Assembly: GCA_903900705.1 (NCBI GenBank)
Contig: CAIUOG010000132.1
Span: forward strand, 1-35,138
Reading direction: 5' to 3'
Source of the DNA: an uncultured Acidobacteriia bacterium
GTDB taxonomy: Bacteria; Acidobacteriota; Terriglobia; Bryobacterales; Bryobacteraceae
Length of the DNA: 35,138 nt
The notes under the pieces were generated by a model. That model saw nothing but the letters and a program-made list of their open reading frames with translations. It did not search any database and had not been told where the DNA came from. Below are positions 24,395 to 31,785 of this stretch, piece by piece. Positions within the stretch are counted from its first letter, which is position 1. Each line of letters starts with the position of its first letter. Made by a program: the position numbers and the translations under genes.

Positions 24395-25819
24395 CTATTC
24401 GCTGAGCACCAGATAGAGCAGTTTGCCGCCGCGCTCCAACTGCACCACGAGGGAGTCGGCGGGACGGAGCCGGTCCACCGCGCCGCGCAGCGCATCGAGG
24501 GACGAGATGGGGACGTTATTCACGGCGTAGATCACATCTCCAAGCCGGAGGCCGCCCTGGCCGCCGTAATCGGCTTCGCCGGATCGCGCCGCCACGATGA
24601 CGCCATAAGGCTTGCGGGTTTCGGGCAGTACGCGGGCGAGATCTTTTGTGATTTCGACTCCCACGATGCCGAGCCTTCGCACGCGGTTGGCTTCGGGCTT
24701 GACGAGGTCGAGAAAACGGAACGGATCGTCTTCGCGCTCGATGATTTTCACCTGTGCGCCGAAGCGGTCGGAATCGCGAATGGCGCCGATGTTCACCACT
24801 TCATCAAGCGCGAGGCGGTAGAGTTCACGCCGGAACTGGCGGACGTCCGCCACGCTTTTCCCGTTGACGGAGACCACAATGTCGCCTGGCTGCAACCCGC
24901 TTTTCGCGGCGGGACCATCGGGGTCGACATCCGCCAGAATGATGCCCCAGTCCTGTTTCAAGCTGAGGCCGGAGGCGAGTTCAGGCGTAATGCTCTGCAC
25001 GTCCACGCCGATTTCCCCGCGATGCACGTGGCCGTCTTTGCGGATCTGTTCGTAGACGGAGCTCACAATGTTGCTGGGAATGGCGAAGCCGATGCCTTCG
25101 CTGCCGCCCGATTGCGAGAGGATAAAGGTATTGATTCCCACCACTTCGCCGTTTGAGTTGACGAGCGGCCCGCCGCTGTTGCCGGGGTTGATGGGCGCAT
25201 CCGTCTGGATGTAGCCAAGAGGATCATCGGGGCGAACCTGGCGCTCCACGGAACTGACCACGCCGAGGCTGACCGAGTTTTCGAGGCCGAGCGGATTGCC
25301 GAACGCCAGCACGATTTCACCCTGCTTCAGCAGTTCTGAATCGGCAAGCTTCAAAACCTGGAGCGGGCGCGGCGGCTCGATTTTGAGCACAGCGAGATCC
25401 ACCTCGCGGTCCGTGCCAATCACCTTCGCTTCGAGCATGGTGCCGCGCATGAGCGAGTTGCGGGCGTTATCGGCGGGCGCGGCATCGGGCGACCAGGCAA
25501 GCTGCACGCGCACCCGGCGGGCGTTCTGGACCACGTGATTGTTCGTAATAATGTAGCCATCCGCGCTGACGATGACGCCGGAGCCAGAACTGCTCTGCCG
25601 GGTCACAAGGCCGGCGGTGGTTCCGCTGCTCTGTGCCTCATCCCCGCCCAGCGAGTAGCCGGTGGAGAAGACCTGCACGACCGAACCACGCACGCTCTGC
25701 GTCAGGGACTGGATGGAATCGCTGAGGGTACGCAACGAATCGGCCCTGCGGACATCCTGCGCGCCCAGGGCGAGGGACGCGAGGTGAAGTGCGGCGAGAA
25801 AACGGAGCGGGCTGGCCAT
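24395..25819 (-). CDS. HtrA/DegP-like trypsin-type serine protease with two PDZ domains
   Basis: A 474-aa periplasmic protease for damaged or misfolded envelope proteins. It has a signal peptide (MASPLRFLAALHLASLALGA), a trypsin-like domain with the catalytic triad H95 (TNNHVV), D141 (EVDLAVLKI) and S215 (NPGNSGGPL), then two PDZ domains at about 275-365 and 385-474. The first PDZ has GLQPGDIVVSVNG, the second GLRLGDVIYAVNNVPI. ATG 25819 is the true start because it opens the signal peptide; the open frame extends 37 codons further but is not conserved in type. The start codon lies at the edge of a repeated segment also found before the MBL gene at 26741. Confidence 0.92.
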   Translation of the reverse strand: MASPLRFLAALHLASLALGAQDVRRADSLRTLSDSIQSLTQSVRGSVVQVFSTGYSLGGDEAQSSGTTAGLVTRQSSSGSGVIVSADGYIITNNHVVQNARRVRVQLAWSPDAAPADNARNSLMRGTMLEAKVIGTDREVDLAVLKIEPPRPLQVLKLADSELLKQGEIVLAFGNPLGLENSVSLGVVSSVERQVRPDDPLGYIQTDAPINPGNSGGPLVNSNGEVVGINTFILSQSGGSEGIGFAIPSNIVSSVYEQIRKDGHVHRGEIGVDVQSITPELASGLSLKQDWGIILADVDPDGPAAKSGLQPGDIVVSVNGKSVADVRQFRRELYRLALDEVVNIGAIRDSDRFGAQVKIIEREDDPFRFLDLVKPEANRVRRLGIVGVEITKDLARVLPETRKPYGVIVAARSGEADYGGQGGLRLGDVIYAVNNVPISSLDALRGAVDRLRPADSLVVQLERGGKLLYLVLSE

Positions 25820-25952
25820 GATGTTTGGGTAGATGAAAAGTGTCCTGTTCGCGATTCCAACGGCTGCAGCCGGACGGCCCGGCGCCGGCAAAACCGTCAA
25901 GGTACGAATAAGGGACGCGGAGGGATGCAAATGGGTTCTCGAATGTTATTGA
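25816..25952 (+). pseudogene. Decayed copy of the 5' end of the MBL gene at 26741
   Basis: Bases 25816-25861 match 26724-26769 at about 39 of 46 positions, including the shared stretch TTGGGTAGATGAAAAGTGTC, and the similarity resumes at 25919-25938 (GACGCGGAGGGATGCAAATG against GACGTGGAGGGAGGCAAATG). Read from ATG 25833 the fragment gives 39 codons, starting MKSVLFAIPT and containing KVRIRDAEGCKWVLEC, then stops; the intact gene gives MKSVFFAVLT and EVYDIDVEGGKCLLVV at the equivalent places. It has lost most of the signal-peptide region and everything after the first beta strands. It is antisense to and abuts the htrA start. Confidence 0.65.
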
Positions 25953-25978
25953 CCGTCAACGGGCTTATTCCTTAGACT
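25949..25978 (+). promoter_or_regulatory. Likely promoter of the PEP-CTERM gene
   Basis: TTGACC (25949-25954) and TAGACT (25973-25978) are spaced by 18 bases, giving a reasonable sigma-70-type promoter with a start near 25985, about 40 bases before the TTG start codon. Confidence 0.45.
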
Positions 25979-26011
25979 GATTGGAACGCAGTAGTACCGC
26001 GTATCACTTCC

Positions 26012-26017
26012 GGAGGG
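26012..26017 (+). promoter_or_regulatory. Strong ribosome binding site before a TTG start
   Basis: GGAGGG lies 7 bases before TTG 26025 and there is no ATG in frame before the signal peptide ends its charged region. This site decides the use of TTG. Confidence 0.8.
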
Positions 26018-26024
26018 AAAAAAT

Positions 26025-26657
26025 TTGAAAAGTATCTATTGCATTCTTGCAATGGGCATGATCGCTGTGCCTGCTGCTTTTGCCGGCCCCACCGTCATCG
26101 ACTATGTGACCCCGTTCACCTCGAGCAATGGAGTCAGCGCGAACGGTGTTTACCAGGTCGGGCAGACGATTACCGTACCCACTGGTGTTTCTGAACTCGA
26201 CTCCTTTTCGCTGGTGTTCTACGACGCCCTCGGGGTGGCCCTGGATGGTGTTGTGGAAAACTGGAACGGCTCGGCGGCGGGTTCCACTCTCTTCACGGGT
26301 GGCCCGGTTGCATCCCCGGGGAGCACACAGGTTCTGGGTGGTTATTTCGCGTTCACTTATAACACCGCAATAGCCGTTACGCCCGGGACGCAGCTTTTCC
26401 TTGGCCTCGTTGCGGATGGCGGCGGCACGTTCGGGGGAAATGTCGCCTGGTTTGGGTATCCCGGCAACCTTTATTCCGGAGGGAACCTTCTTTTTAACAC
26501 CGGCGGCGGCCTGAGTAGCGTCTTTGGCGTGGGCGAGGACATGGCGTTTTCGGCCAGCTTCGACACCGTTACTCCGGATGCTCCGGAGCCTGGCTCGATT
26601 GGCCTGATGGTGGCCGGCGCGCTGGCGATGGCATTCGGACGCCGGCGTATTCGCTAG
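26025..26657 (+). CDS. PEP-CTERM sorting domain protein
   Basis: A 210-aa exported protein. It has a signal peptide (MKSIYCILAMGMIAVPAAFA, cut before G21), a Gly/Ser/Thr-rich beta-sandwich-like body with almost no Cys or Lys after the signal, and the C-terminal tripartite sorting tag: APEPGS at about 186-191, a hydrophobic helix (IGLMVAGALAMAF) and a basic end (GRRRIR). PEP-CTERM proteins are thought to be processed by an exosortase and placed at the surface or in extracellular polysaccharide. No exosortase is in this window. The start is TTG 26025. The gene is monocistronic, with its own promoter and a strong terminator. Function of the body is unknown. Confidence 0.88.
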   Translation: MKSIYCILAMGMIAVPAAFAGPTVIDYVTPFTSSNGVSANGVYQVGQTITVPTGVSELDSFSLVFYDALGVALDGVVENWNGSAAGSTLFTGGPVASPGSTQVLGGYFAFTYNTAIAVTPGTQLFLGLVADGGGTFGGNVAWFGYPGNLYSGGNLLFNTGGGLSSVFGVGEDMAFSASFDTVTPDAPEPGSIGLMVAGALAMAFGRRRIR

Positions 26658-26675
26658 TCTGGCGTCTCTTCCAGG

Positions 26676-26713
26676 GCGGCGGCGAAGGGTATCCCTTCGC
26701 CGCCGCTTTTTTT
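26676..26713 (+). terminator. Strong intrinsic terminator of the PEP-CTERM gene
   Basis: Arms at 26676-26689 and 26693-26706 form a perfect 14-bp stem (GCGGCGGCGAAGGG and its complement) with a TAT loop, followed by seven T (26707-26713). It starts 18 bases after the stop codon. Confidence 0.93.
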
Positions 26714-26727
26714 GTCGCCCGCACCAT

Positions 26728-26733
26728 TATGAT
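26728..26733 (+). promoter_or_regulatory. Possible -10 element of the MBL gene (leaderless start)
   Basis: TATGAT at 26728-26733 is a good -10 hexamer placed 7 bases before ATG 26741. If used, the transcript would begin at or next to the A of the start codon, because there is no room for a ribosome site after it. The terminator just upstream makes read-through from the PEP-CTERM gene unlikely, so a promoter must be here. No good -35 is visible. Confidence 0.4.
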
Positions 26734-26740
26734 TGGGTAG

Positions 26741-27766
26741 ATGAAAAGTGTCTTCTTCGCGGTTCTGACTGTCACACTCCTCACCGCCGGCCTTTCGGCA
26801 TCCGGCCGGTCGATGGAGGTCTACGACATCGACGTGGAGGGAGGCAAATGTCTTCTGGTGGTTTCGCCCTCCGGCGAGTCGTTGCTCTACGACCTGGGCT
26901 GGCCTGGCTATGAGGGCCGCGACACGCGCCGCATTGTGGCGGCGGCGAAGGCCGCGGGGCTGAAGCAAATCGATTACCTGGTGGTATCGCACTATGACCT
27001 CGACCACATGGGTGACGTGCCCGCTCTGGTGGCGAGCTTTCCGGTTCAGCATCTGATTGATCACGGCCCGCTCGAAACCAGCGGCAAAGGCGCGGAGGAG
27101 CGATACCGGAAGTACGCCGCGATGTTCGGCGGAATTGATCACCTGGTGGTGAAGGCCGGCGACAAACTGCCGATCCGGGGAATCGACGTCACCGTGATCA
27201 CGGCGGCCGGGAAATGGATCGACAAACCGCTGCCCGGGGCGGGACAGCCCAATCCGCTCTGCGCCACCACGCCCGATAAGCCGAACCGCCCGGAAGATCT
27301 GGAAGACAACATGTCAATCGGGCTGCTGTTCACGTTCGGCCGGTTCCGGATGCTGGATCTGGCGGATTTCGAGTGGGATTACGACCATAAACTGATGTGT
27401 CCGAATAACCCCGTCGGCACGGTGGACGTTTATCAGGTGAGTATTCACGGGCAGGATAAAGGTGTCTCCCCGGTGCTGGCGCAGGCGCTGCACGCGCGGG
27501 TGGCCCTGATGGGCAACGGACCGACGAAGGGTGGCGCGCCGGGCACGTTTGAGACGCTGAAGGCCGCTCCCGGCCTCGAAGATATCTGGCAGCTGCACTC
27601 TTCGCTGAACGGCGATAAAGAACACAATCCTCCGGAGCGCTTTATTGCCAATGTTGAAGGGCCGAAGGATTTCTCTTACTGGCTGAAACTCTCCGCGACG
27701 GAAGACGGGGCTTTCACCATTCGCAACAGCAGGACCGGCGTCACCAAGGTGTATCGCCGTCGCTGA
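26741..27766 (+). CDS. Secreted metallo-beta-lactamase-fold hydrolase, ComEC-like
   Basis: A 341-aa protein with a signal peptide (MKSVFFAVLTVTLLTAGLSASG) and a metallo-beta-lactamase fold. The metal motif is H84-Y-D86-L-D88-H89 (SHYDLDHMGD), the HxDxDH form seen in ComEC-type domains rather than the HxHxDH of classical lactamases. Further metal ligands probably include DLADFEWDYD and the later HGQDKG. ComEC-like domains are nucleases in competence, but secreted stand-alone members of this kind have no settled substrate. ATG 26741 opens the signal peptide. It is followed after 8 bases by the hydrolase gene, so the two form an operon. A decayed copy of its 5' end lies at 25816-25952. Confidence 0.85.
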   Translation: MKSVFFAVLTVTLLTAGLSASGRSMEVYDIDVEGGKCLLVVSPSGESLLYDLGWPGYEGRDTRRIVAAAKAAGLKQIDYLVVSHYDLDHMGDVPALVASFPVQHLIDHGPLETSGKGAEERYRKYAAMFGGIDHLVVKAGDKLPIRGIDVTVITAAGKWIDKPLPGAGQPNPLCATTPDKPNRPEDLEDNMSIGLLFTFGRFRMLDLADFEWDYDHKLMCPNNPVGTVDVYQVSIHGQDKGVSPVLAQALHARVALMGNGPTKGGAPGTFETLKAAPGLEDIWQLHSSLNGDKEHNPPERFIANVEGPKDFSYWLKLSATEDGAFTIRNSRTGVTKVYRRR

Positions 27767-27774
27767 CAGGGGGC

Positions 27775-28920
27775 ATGAGGGAGATGCTGAACAACATCGG
27801 AGCTTACGGGGAATGGGCGGCAGGGCTGGTTCCGGATCCGCCCCGGCTTTCGTACCGGAAGCCCGGCTGGGCAAGTCTGAATGCCTGGAAAGCCCAGGCG
27901 CGGCAGCGGTACCTGGATGCGCTGCTGCGACCGGAATCGGGCGGGACACCGCGGGCGACCGTGCAGCACCATATCGAGTTCGACGGTCTGGCCATCGAAC
28001 ATCTCAGTTGGCAACTGCCGTACGGACCGCCGACCGAGGCTATCGTGTTAAAGTCGGCCGGCGCGTCCGGCAAGCTCCCCGCCGTTCTCGCGCTGCATGA
28101 TCATGGCGGCAACAAGTACTTCGGAACGCGCAAGATCACCCGGATCAGCCAGGATGTGCACCCGGCCATGGCGGCGCATCAGGAGCGCTTTTATGGTGGC
28201 GTGGCGTGGGCCAACGAACTGGCGAGGCGCGGTTATGTGGTGCTGGTGACCGATGCGTTTTCCTTCGGCAGCCGGCGGGTACGCGCCGGTGACCTTTCGG
28301 ACCCGGTGCGCCGTGGCCTGACGGAGCAGAATCCGGAGGCGTCCGATGAGATTCAGCGCTACAACGCCTGGGCGGAGGCACATGAGCACGTGCTCTCGAA
28401 AAGCCTGTTTTGCGCCGGAACCACCTGGCCCGGCGTGTTTGTGGGCGAGGACCAGCGGGCGCTCGACTACCTCTGTTCCCGGCCCGACGTGGACGCCACG
28501 CGAGTGGGCTGTGGCGGGCTTTCCGGCGGCGGCCTGCGCACCGTCTACCTGAGCGGCGCTGACCCCCGCATCCGCTGTTCGTGCGCCGCGGGAATGCTGA
28601 CCACGTGGCGCGATTTCCTGCTGAACAAGGCCTACACGCACACGTGGATGGTGTACATCCCCGGCCTGCCGCGGGATCTGGATTATCCGGAGATTCTGGG
28701 ACTCAACGTCCCCAACGCCGCCATGGTGCTGAACAACCATGAGGATCAGCTGTTCACTGTGCCGGAGATGGAACGCGGCACCAACATGCTTACTGAGATT
28801 TACCGCAATGCCGGCGCGCCGGAGCGGTTTCAGGGAAAGTTTTACCCCGGGCTGCATAAGTTCGACCGGACCATGCAGGCGGACGCGTTTGCCTGGTTTG
28901 ACAAATGGCTGCGGGCATGA
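27775..28920 (+). CDS. Alpha/beta hydrolase, dienelactone hydrolase/acetyl-esterase-like
   Basis: A 381-aa alpha/beta-hydrolase with the nucleophile elbow G-L-S250-G-G, a likely acid at D324 (NNHEDQLF) and a histidine at H361 (GLHKFD), so the triad looks complete. The oxyanion region is LALHDHGG (about 105-112). There is an N-terminal extension of about 60 residues and no signal peptide. The family includes acetyl xylan esterases and dienelactone hydrolases; substrate unknown. The ATG at 27775 is preceded by AGGGGG. The stop overlaps the lipoprotein start (ATGA), linking this enzyme to the membrane glycosyltransferase cluster; deacylation of a surface glycan is one possible role, by position only. 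Confidence 0.84.
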   Translation: MREMLNNIGAYGEWAAGLVPDPPRLSYRKPGWASLNAWKAQARQRYLDALLRPESGGTPRATVQHHIEFDGLAIEHLSWQLPYGPPTEAIVLKSAGASGKLPAVLALHDHGGNKYFGTRKITRISQDVHPAMAAHQERFYGGVAWANELARRGYVVLVTDAFSFGSRRVRAGDLSDPVRRGLTEQNPEASDEIQRYNAWAEAHEHVLSKSLFCAGTTWPGVFVGEDQRALDYLCSRPDVDATRVGCGGLSGGGLRTVYLSGADPRIRCSCAAGMLTTWRDFLLNKAYTHTWMVYIPGLPRDLDYPEILGLNVPNAAMVLNNHEDQLFTVPEMERGTNMLTEIYRNAGAPERFQGKFYPGLHKFDRTMQADAFAWFDKWLRA

Positions 28921-29489
28921 GACTCAGGCTGGGCCTGGCGACCACGCCGCTCCTGTTAGCCGGATGCGCTCAACAGCCCGTCTTTTCCGTGCCGCCGCAG
29001 CGCACCGCGCAGGAGTTCCGTGTGCAGGATCTGTTCCGCGCCGGGGCGCCCACACAACCGCCGGGGATTCGATTGGTGAGTGGCATTCGGCCAACCGGGA
29101 TCGGCCTCGACTGGACCTGGACCACGGACCACGCGGCACTGCGGCTTGCGCTCGATCCGCAGTCCAACGCCCGGTGGGACCTCGATGCAAGAATCACCTG
29201 CGCCGGAGTGGTTCTGGACAAAACGGGGCCACAACACCTCACGTTTGTGGTGAACGGGGAGACGGTTGGCAAAGCAACGCTCGACGCCGCGCGAATCTGG
29301 AACCTGCGTTTTCCGGTGGAACCGGCCCTGCTTAGAGCCGCCGGCTCCGGGGAGGGCGTACTGGTGGAGATCCTGATCGACCGGACTCTGCCGGATGCGG
29401 GCGGGCCGCCTTTCGGCGTATTGCTGCACGAGATCGGGTTCACGCATGAGCTGTCCGGCGCGGATCAGAAACACGGGGTGGCACAGTGA
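28917..29489 (+). CDS. Lipoprotein with beta-sandwich-like domain
   Basis: A 190-aa putative lipoprotein. MRLRLGLATTPLLLAGC gives a signal peptide and lipobox (LLAGC), with Cys17 as the lipidated residue. The body has a LTFVVNGETVGKATL stretch and a LVEILIDRTLPDAG strand pattern, like the beta-sandwich domains often attached to membrane glycosyltransferases. I do not recognise a named family. ATG 28917 overlaps the hydrolase stop (ATGA); an upstream ATG at 28905 adds only four residues and is less likely. The stop overlaps the start of the glycosyltransferase gene (GTGA), so the two are probably made together and may work together at the membrane. Confidence 0.78.
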   Translation: MRLRLGLATTPLLLAGCAQQPVFSVPPQRTAQEFRVQDLFRAGAPTQPPGIRLVSGIRPTGIGLDWTWTTDHAALRLALDPQSNARWDLDARITCAGVVLDKTGPQHLTFVVNGETVGKATLDAARIWNLRFPVEPALLRAAGSGEGVLVEILIDRTLPDAGGPPFGVLLHEIGFTHELSGADQKHGVAQ

Positions 29490-31705
29490 CTGCGTGGCGG
29501 GTTTTGCTGGGCGCGGCTTTCGTTTTCGCGGTCTGCCTCGCGGCCGGACGGCTGCTGTTCCAATGGTTAGCCGTCCGTCTGCGCGGCGGCGAACGAGTCT
29601 ACCTCGAATTTCTCACCGGAGCGGCCCTGGTGAGCACTGCGATGTTCGCGCTTGCCAGTGTGCACCTGGTCTACACTTCCGTGCTGGTGGCGGCGGGCGG
29701 CCTGTTGCCGCTGTGCGCGTGGTGGTTCCGGCGACCGGCGGGCGCGGTCTCCTCTGCCGGCGCGAGATTGACGCCTCTGTGGCGGACTCTGTTCGTGCTT
29801 ACCTGGCTGACCTTTGGCGCGCTCTATCTGATCACGGCGATGACGCCGGAGACGAGCCCGGACGGCGTGAGCTATCACGTGGGCCTGATCAGCCGTTACT
29901 ACCAGCACCGCGGCTTCTACTTTGTCGACAGCATGTTCGGCGGCCTGGCGGAAGGCGTCGAGATGCTGTTTCTGCCCGCTTTCGCGCTGGGCCGCCATTC
30001 GGCGACGGCGGTGGTCCACCTGCTCTTCTTACTCACGCTGCCGTTCGGAATGCTCGCGTACGGCAGGCGTATCGGCCTGCCCGCGGCCGGAGTGGTGGGT
30101 TCGCTGCTGTTCTATCTCGCGCCGGTGGTGGGGCGGGACGGAACCATTGCTTATGTGGACGTCGCCACCGCCGCGGTGGTATTCGGAGTCTACCTCTGCC
30201 TCGAAATCTGGCGCAGGGAAAGCCTGGAAGCGATGCTGGTTCCGGCCGGGTTGCTGGCGGGTTTCAGCTACGCCTGCAAGCTGACCGCGTCGCCGATCGC
30301 GGTGTTTCTGTTTATTTATATGGTCGCGGTGACGCTCGCGCGGCGGGACGGGTTCCCAACGCTCTGGCGTCGCGCCGGAGTCACCACGTTGCCTGCAATC
30401 CTGGTGGCGGGTCCGTGGATCGTGCGAAATGCCATCCTGTTCCACAATCCGTTTTTCCCGCTTTTTAACAACTGGTTCCCGAACCCGCATCTTTACCCCA
30501 TCATCGAAAGTGAACTGCGGCGACTGATGGCGCAAATGGGCGGCGTACCGCTGGCAAAGCTGCCCTGGGAAGCCACTGTCGGCGGCAAACTGGCGGGGGT
30601 CATCGGACCGGTTTTCCTGCTGGCTCCTCTCGCGCTGCTCTCGGTCCGCCACAGCGCGGGGCGACTGCTCCTGCTCGCATTTCTGCCGCTGTTTCTGCCC
30701 TTCTTCTCGAATAACGGGGGACGGTTTCTGATCCCCTCGCTCCCGTTTCTCGCGATGGCGCTGGCAGTCGGCATCGTCTCCATTCCCCGGCTGGGTCCAG
30801 GGTTGGCCGTGATGGTTGTGCTGGCGCATGCGGTACTTTCGTGGCCGGATCTGATGGACCGCTGGTCGCCGGGCTTTCAGTGGCGGATTGACAATGCGGA
30901 CTGGCGGGCGGCGCTGCGCATCACCCCGGAAAACGTATATCTGCGGGAACACTGGCGGGACTACCTGCCCGGCCTGATGCTGGACCGTCTGGTGGCGCCC
31001 GGAGAAGTGGTGTTCTCGCCCGCGATGGGTCAACTGGCCTACCACCATCGCGAGTTGCTGGGAACATATGAATCGTCGAAAGCGCGCCTCGCGTTTCTGT
31101 ACTTCATTACGCCGCTGGAGCAGCCGCTGGCGAACACTTTCCACCGGGAAATCCACTTTCCCGCAGTGAAGACGGACCGGGTACGCCTGGTGACGCGCAG
31201 CACTAACGACAACGATCTTCGGATTGAAGAACTGCGGTTTGCGCTGGGCAAGAGCGAACTTCCCCGGGAGGCAGCCTGGCGCATCACCGCTTCAGCAAAC
31301 CCGTGGGAGACGCCGCTCGCGTTCGACAACGGGCCACTTTCCTTCTGGACGTCCGGCCGGACCGTGACGCCCGGCCTGTGGCTGGAAACCGATTTCGGAC
31401 ACATGGCGGAACTGGACCGGCTTCTCGTGGCGCAGAGTGAGGACCAGCGCTGGACATCTCTGGGGGTGGAGGCGATGGAAGACGGGAAATGGACCCGGCT
31501 GCACTCGCGCGAATCCGATACGGTGGAGCCGGCGCGCGCCTCCGTTCGCATGGAAGCCCGCGATGAACTGAAGCGAATGGGCATCCGCTGGATCCTGATT
31601 CCGGATGGCGCGTACGGGGCGGATGATCTGCTCGGCAACCCGGCAATCTGGGGCGTTACGCAGGTGGCTGTGGCCAATGGCTTCCGGCTCTGGAAACTCA
31701 ACTGA
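29486..31705 (+). CDS. GT-C membrane glycosyltransferase with lectin-like C-terminal domain (second copy)
   Basis: A 739-aa protein with the same plan as the one at 17705-19888: about 11-13 helices in the first 450 residues and a soluble tail. The shared features are the N-terminal AGRLLFQWLAVRLRGGERVYLEFLTGAAL-type helix-loop, the first periplasmic loop SPDGVSYHVGLISRYYQHRGF, IGPVFLLAPLALLSVRH, and NNGGRFLIPSLPFLAMAL. The tail has ASANPWETPLAFDNGPLSFW and LWLETDFG, again like F5/8 type C domains. It should transfer a sugar from a lipid-linked donor on the periplasmic side. GTG 29486 overlaps the lipoprotein stop (GTGA). The two copies differ widely, so this is an old duplication. Confidence 0.8.
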   Translation: MTAWRVLLGAAFVFAVCLAAGRLLFQWLAVRLRGGERVYLEFLTGAALVSTAMFALASVHLVYTSVLVAAGGLLPLCAWWFRRPAGAVSSAGARLTPLWRTLFVLTWLTFGALYLITAMTPETSPDGVSYHVGLISRYYQHRGFYFVDSMFGGLAEGVEMLFLPAFALGRHSATAVVHLLFLLTLPFGMLAYGRRIGLPAAGVVGSLLFYLAPVVGRDGTIAYVDVATAAVVFGVYLCLEIWRRESLEAMLVPAGLLAGFSYACKLTASPIAVFLFIYMVAVTLARRDGFPTLWRRAGVTTLPAILVAGPWIVRNAILFHNPFFPLFNNWFPNPHLYPIIESELRRLMAQMGGVPLAKLPWEATVGGKLAGVIGPVFLLAPLALLSVRHSAGRLLLLAFLPLFLPFFSNNGGRFLIPSLPFLAMALAVGIVSIPRLGPGLAVMVVLAHAVLSWPDLMDRWSPGFQWRIDNADWRAALRITPENVYLREHWRDYLPGLMLDRLVAPGEVVFSPAMGQLAYHHRELLGTYESSKARLAFLYFITPLEQPLANTFHREIHFPAVKTDRVRLVTRSTNDNDLRIEELRFALGKSELPREAAWRITASANPWETPLAFDNGPLSFWTSGRTVTPGLWLETDFGHMAELDRLLVAQSEDQRWTSLGVEAMEDGKWTRLHSRESDTVEPARASVRMEARDELKRMGIRWILIPDGAYGADDLLGNPAIWGVTQVAVANGFRLWKLN

Positions 31706-31785
31706 AACGTGACAGGTGCGTTAGAATCAAGCTTTCAGCGGGGCGGAACTACAGACTTCGAAACAGGCGCCACTTTTACTTGCAT
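31706..31785 (+). promoter_or_regulatory. Leader and possible promoter of the sensor gene
   Basis: TAGAAT (31722-31727) is a good -10 hexamer, but I see no -35 at a proper distance. No ribosome site precedes ATG 31786 (TTTTACTTGCAT). No terminator for the glycosyltransferase gene is visible, so read-through is possible. Confidence 0.3.

Noticed and set aside
26728-26760. Interpreting the TTGGGTAGATGAAAAGTGTC repeat as an insertion-sequence end or attachment site
   Set aside because: No transposase or integrase is nearby, there are no inverted ends, and the repeat coincides with the start of a coding sequence, so a gene-start duplication explains it better.
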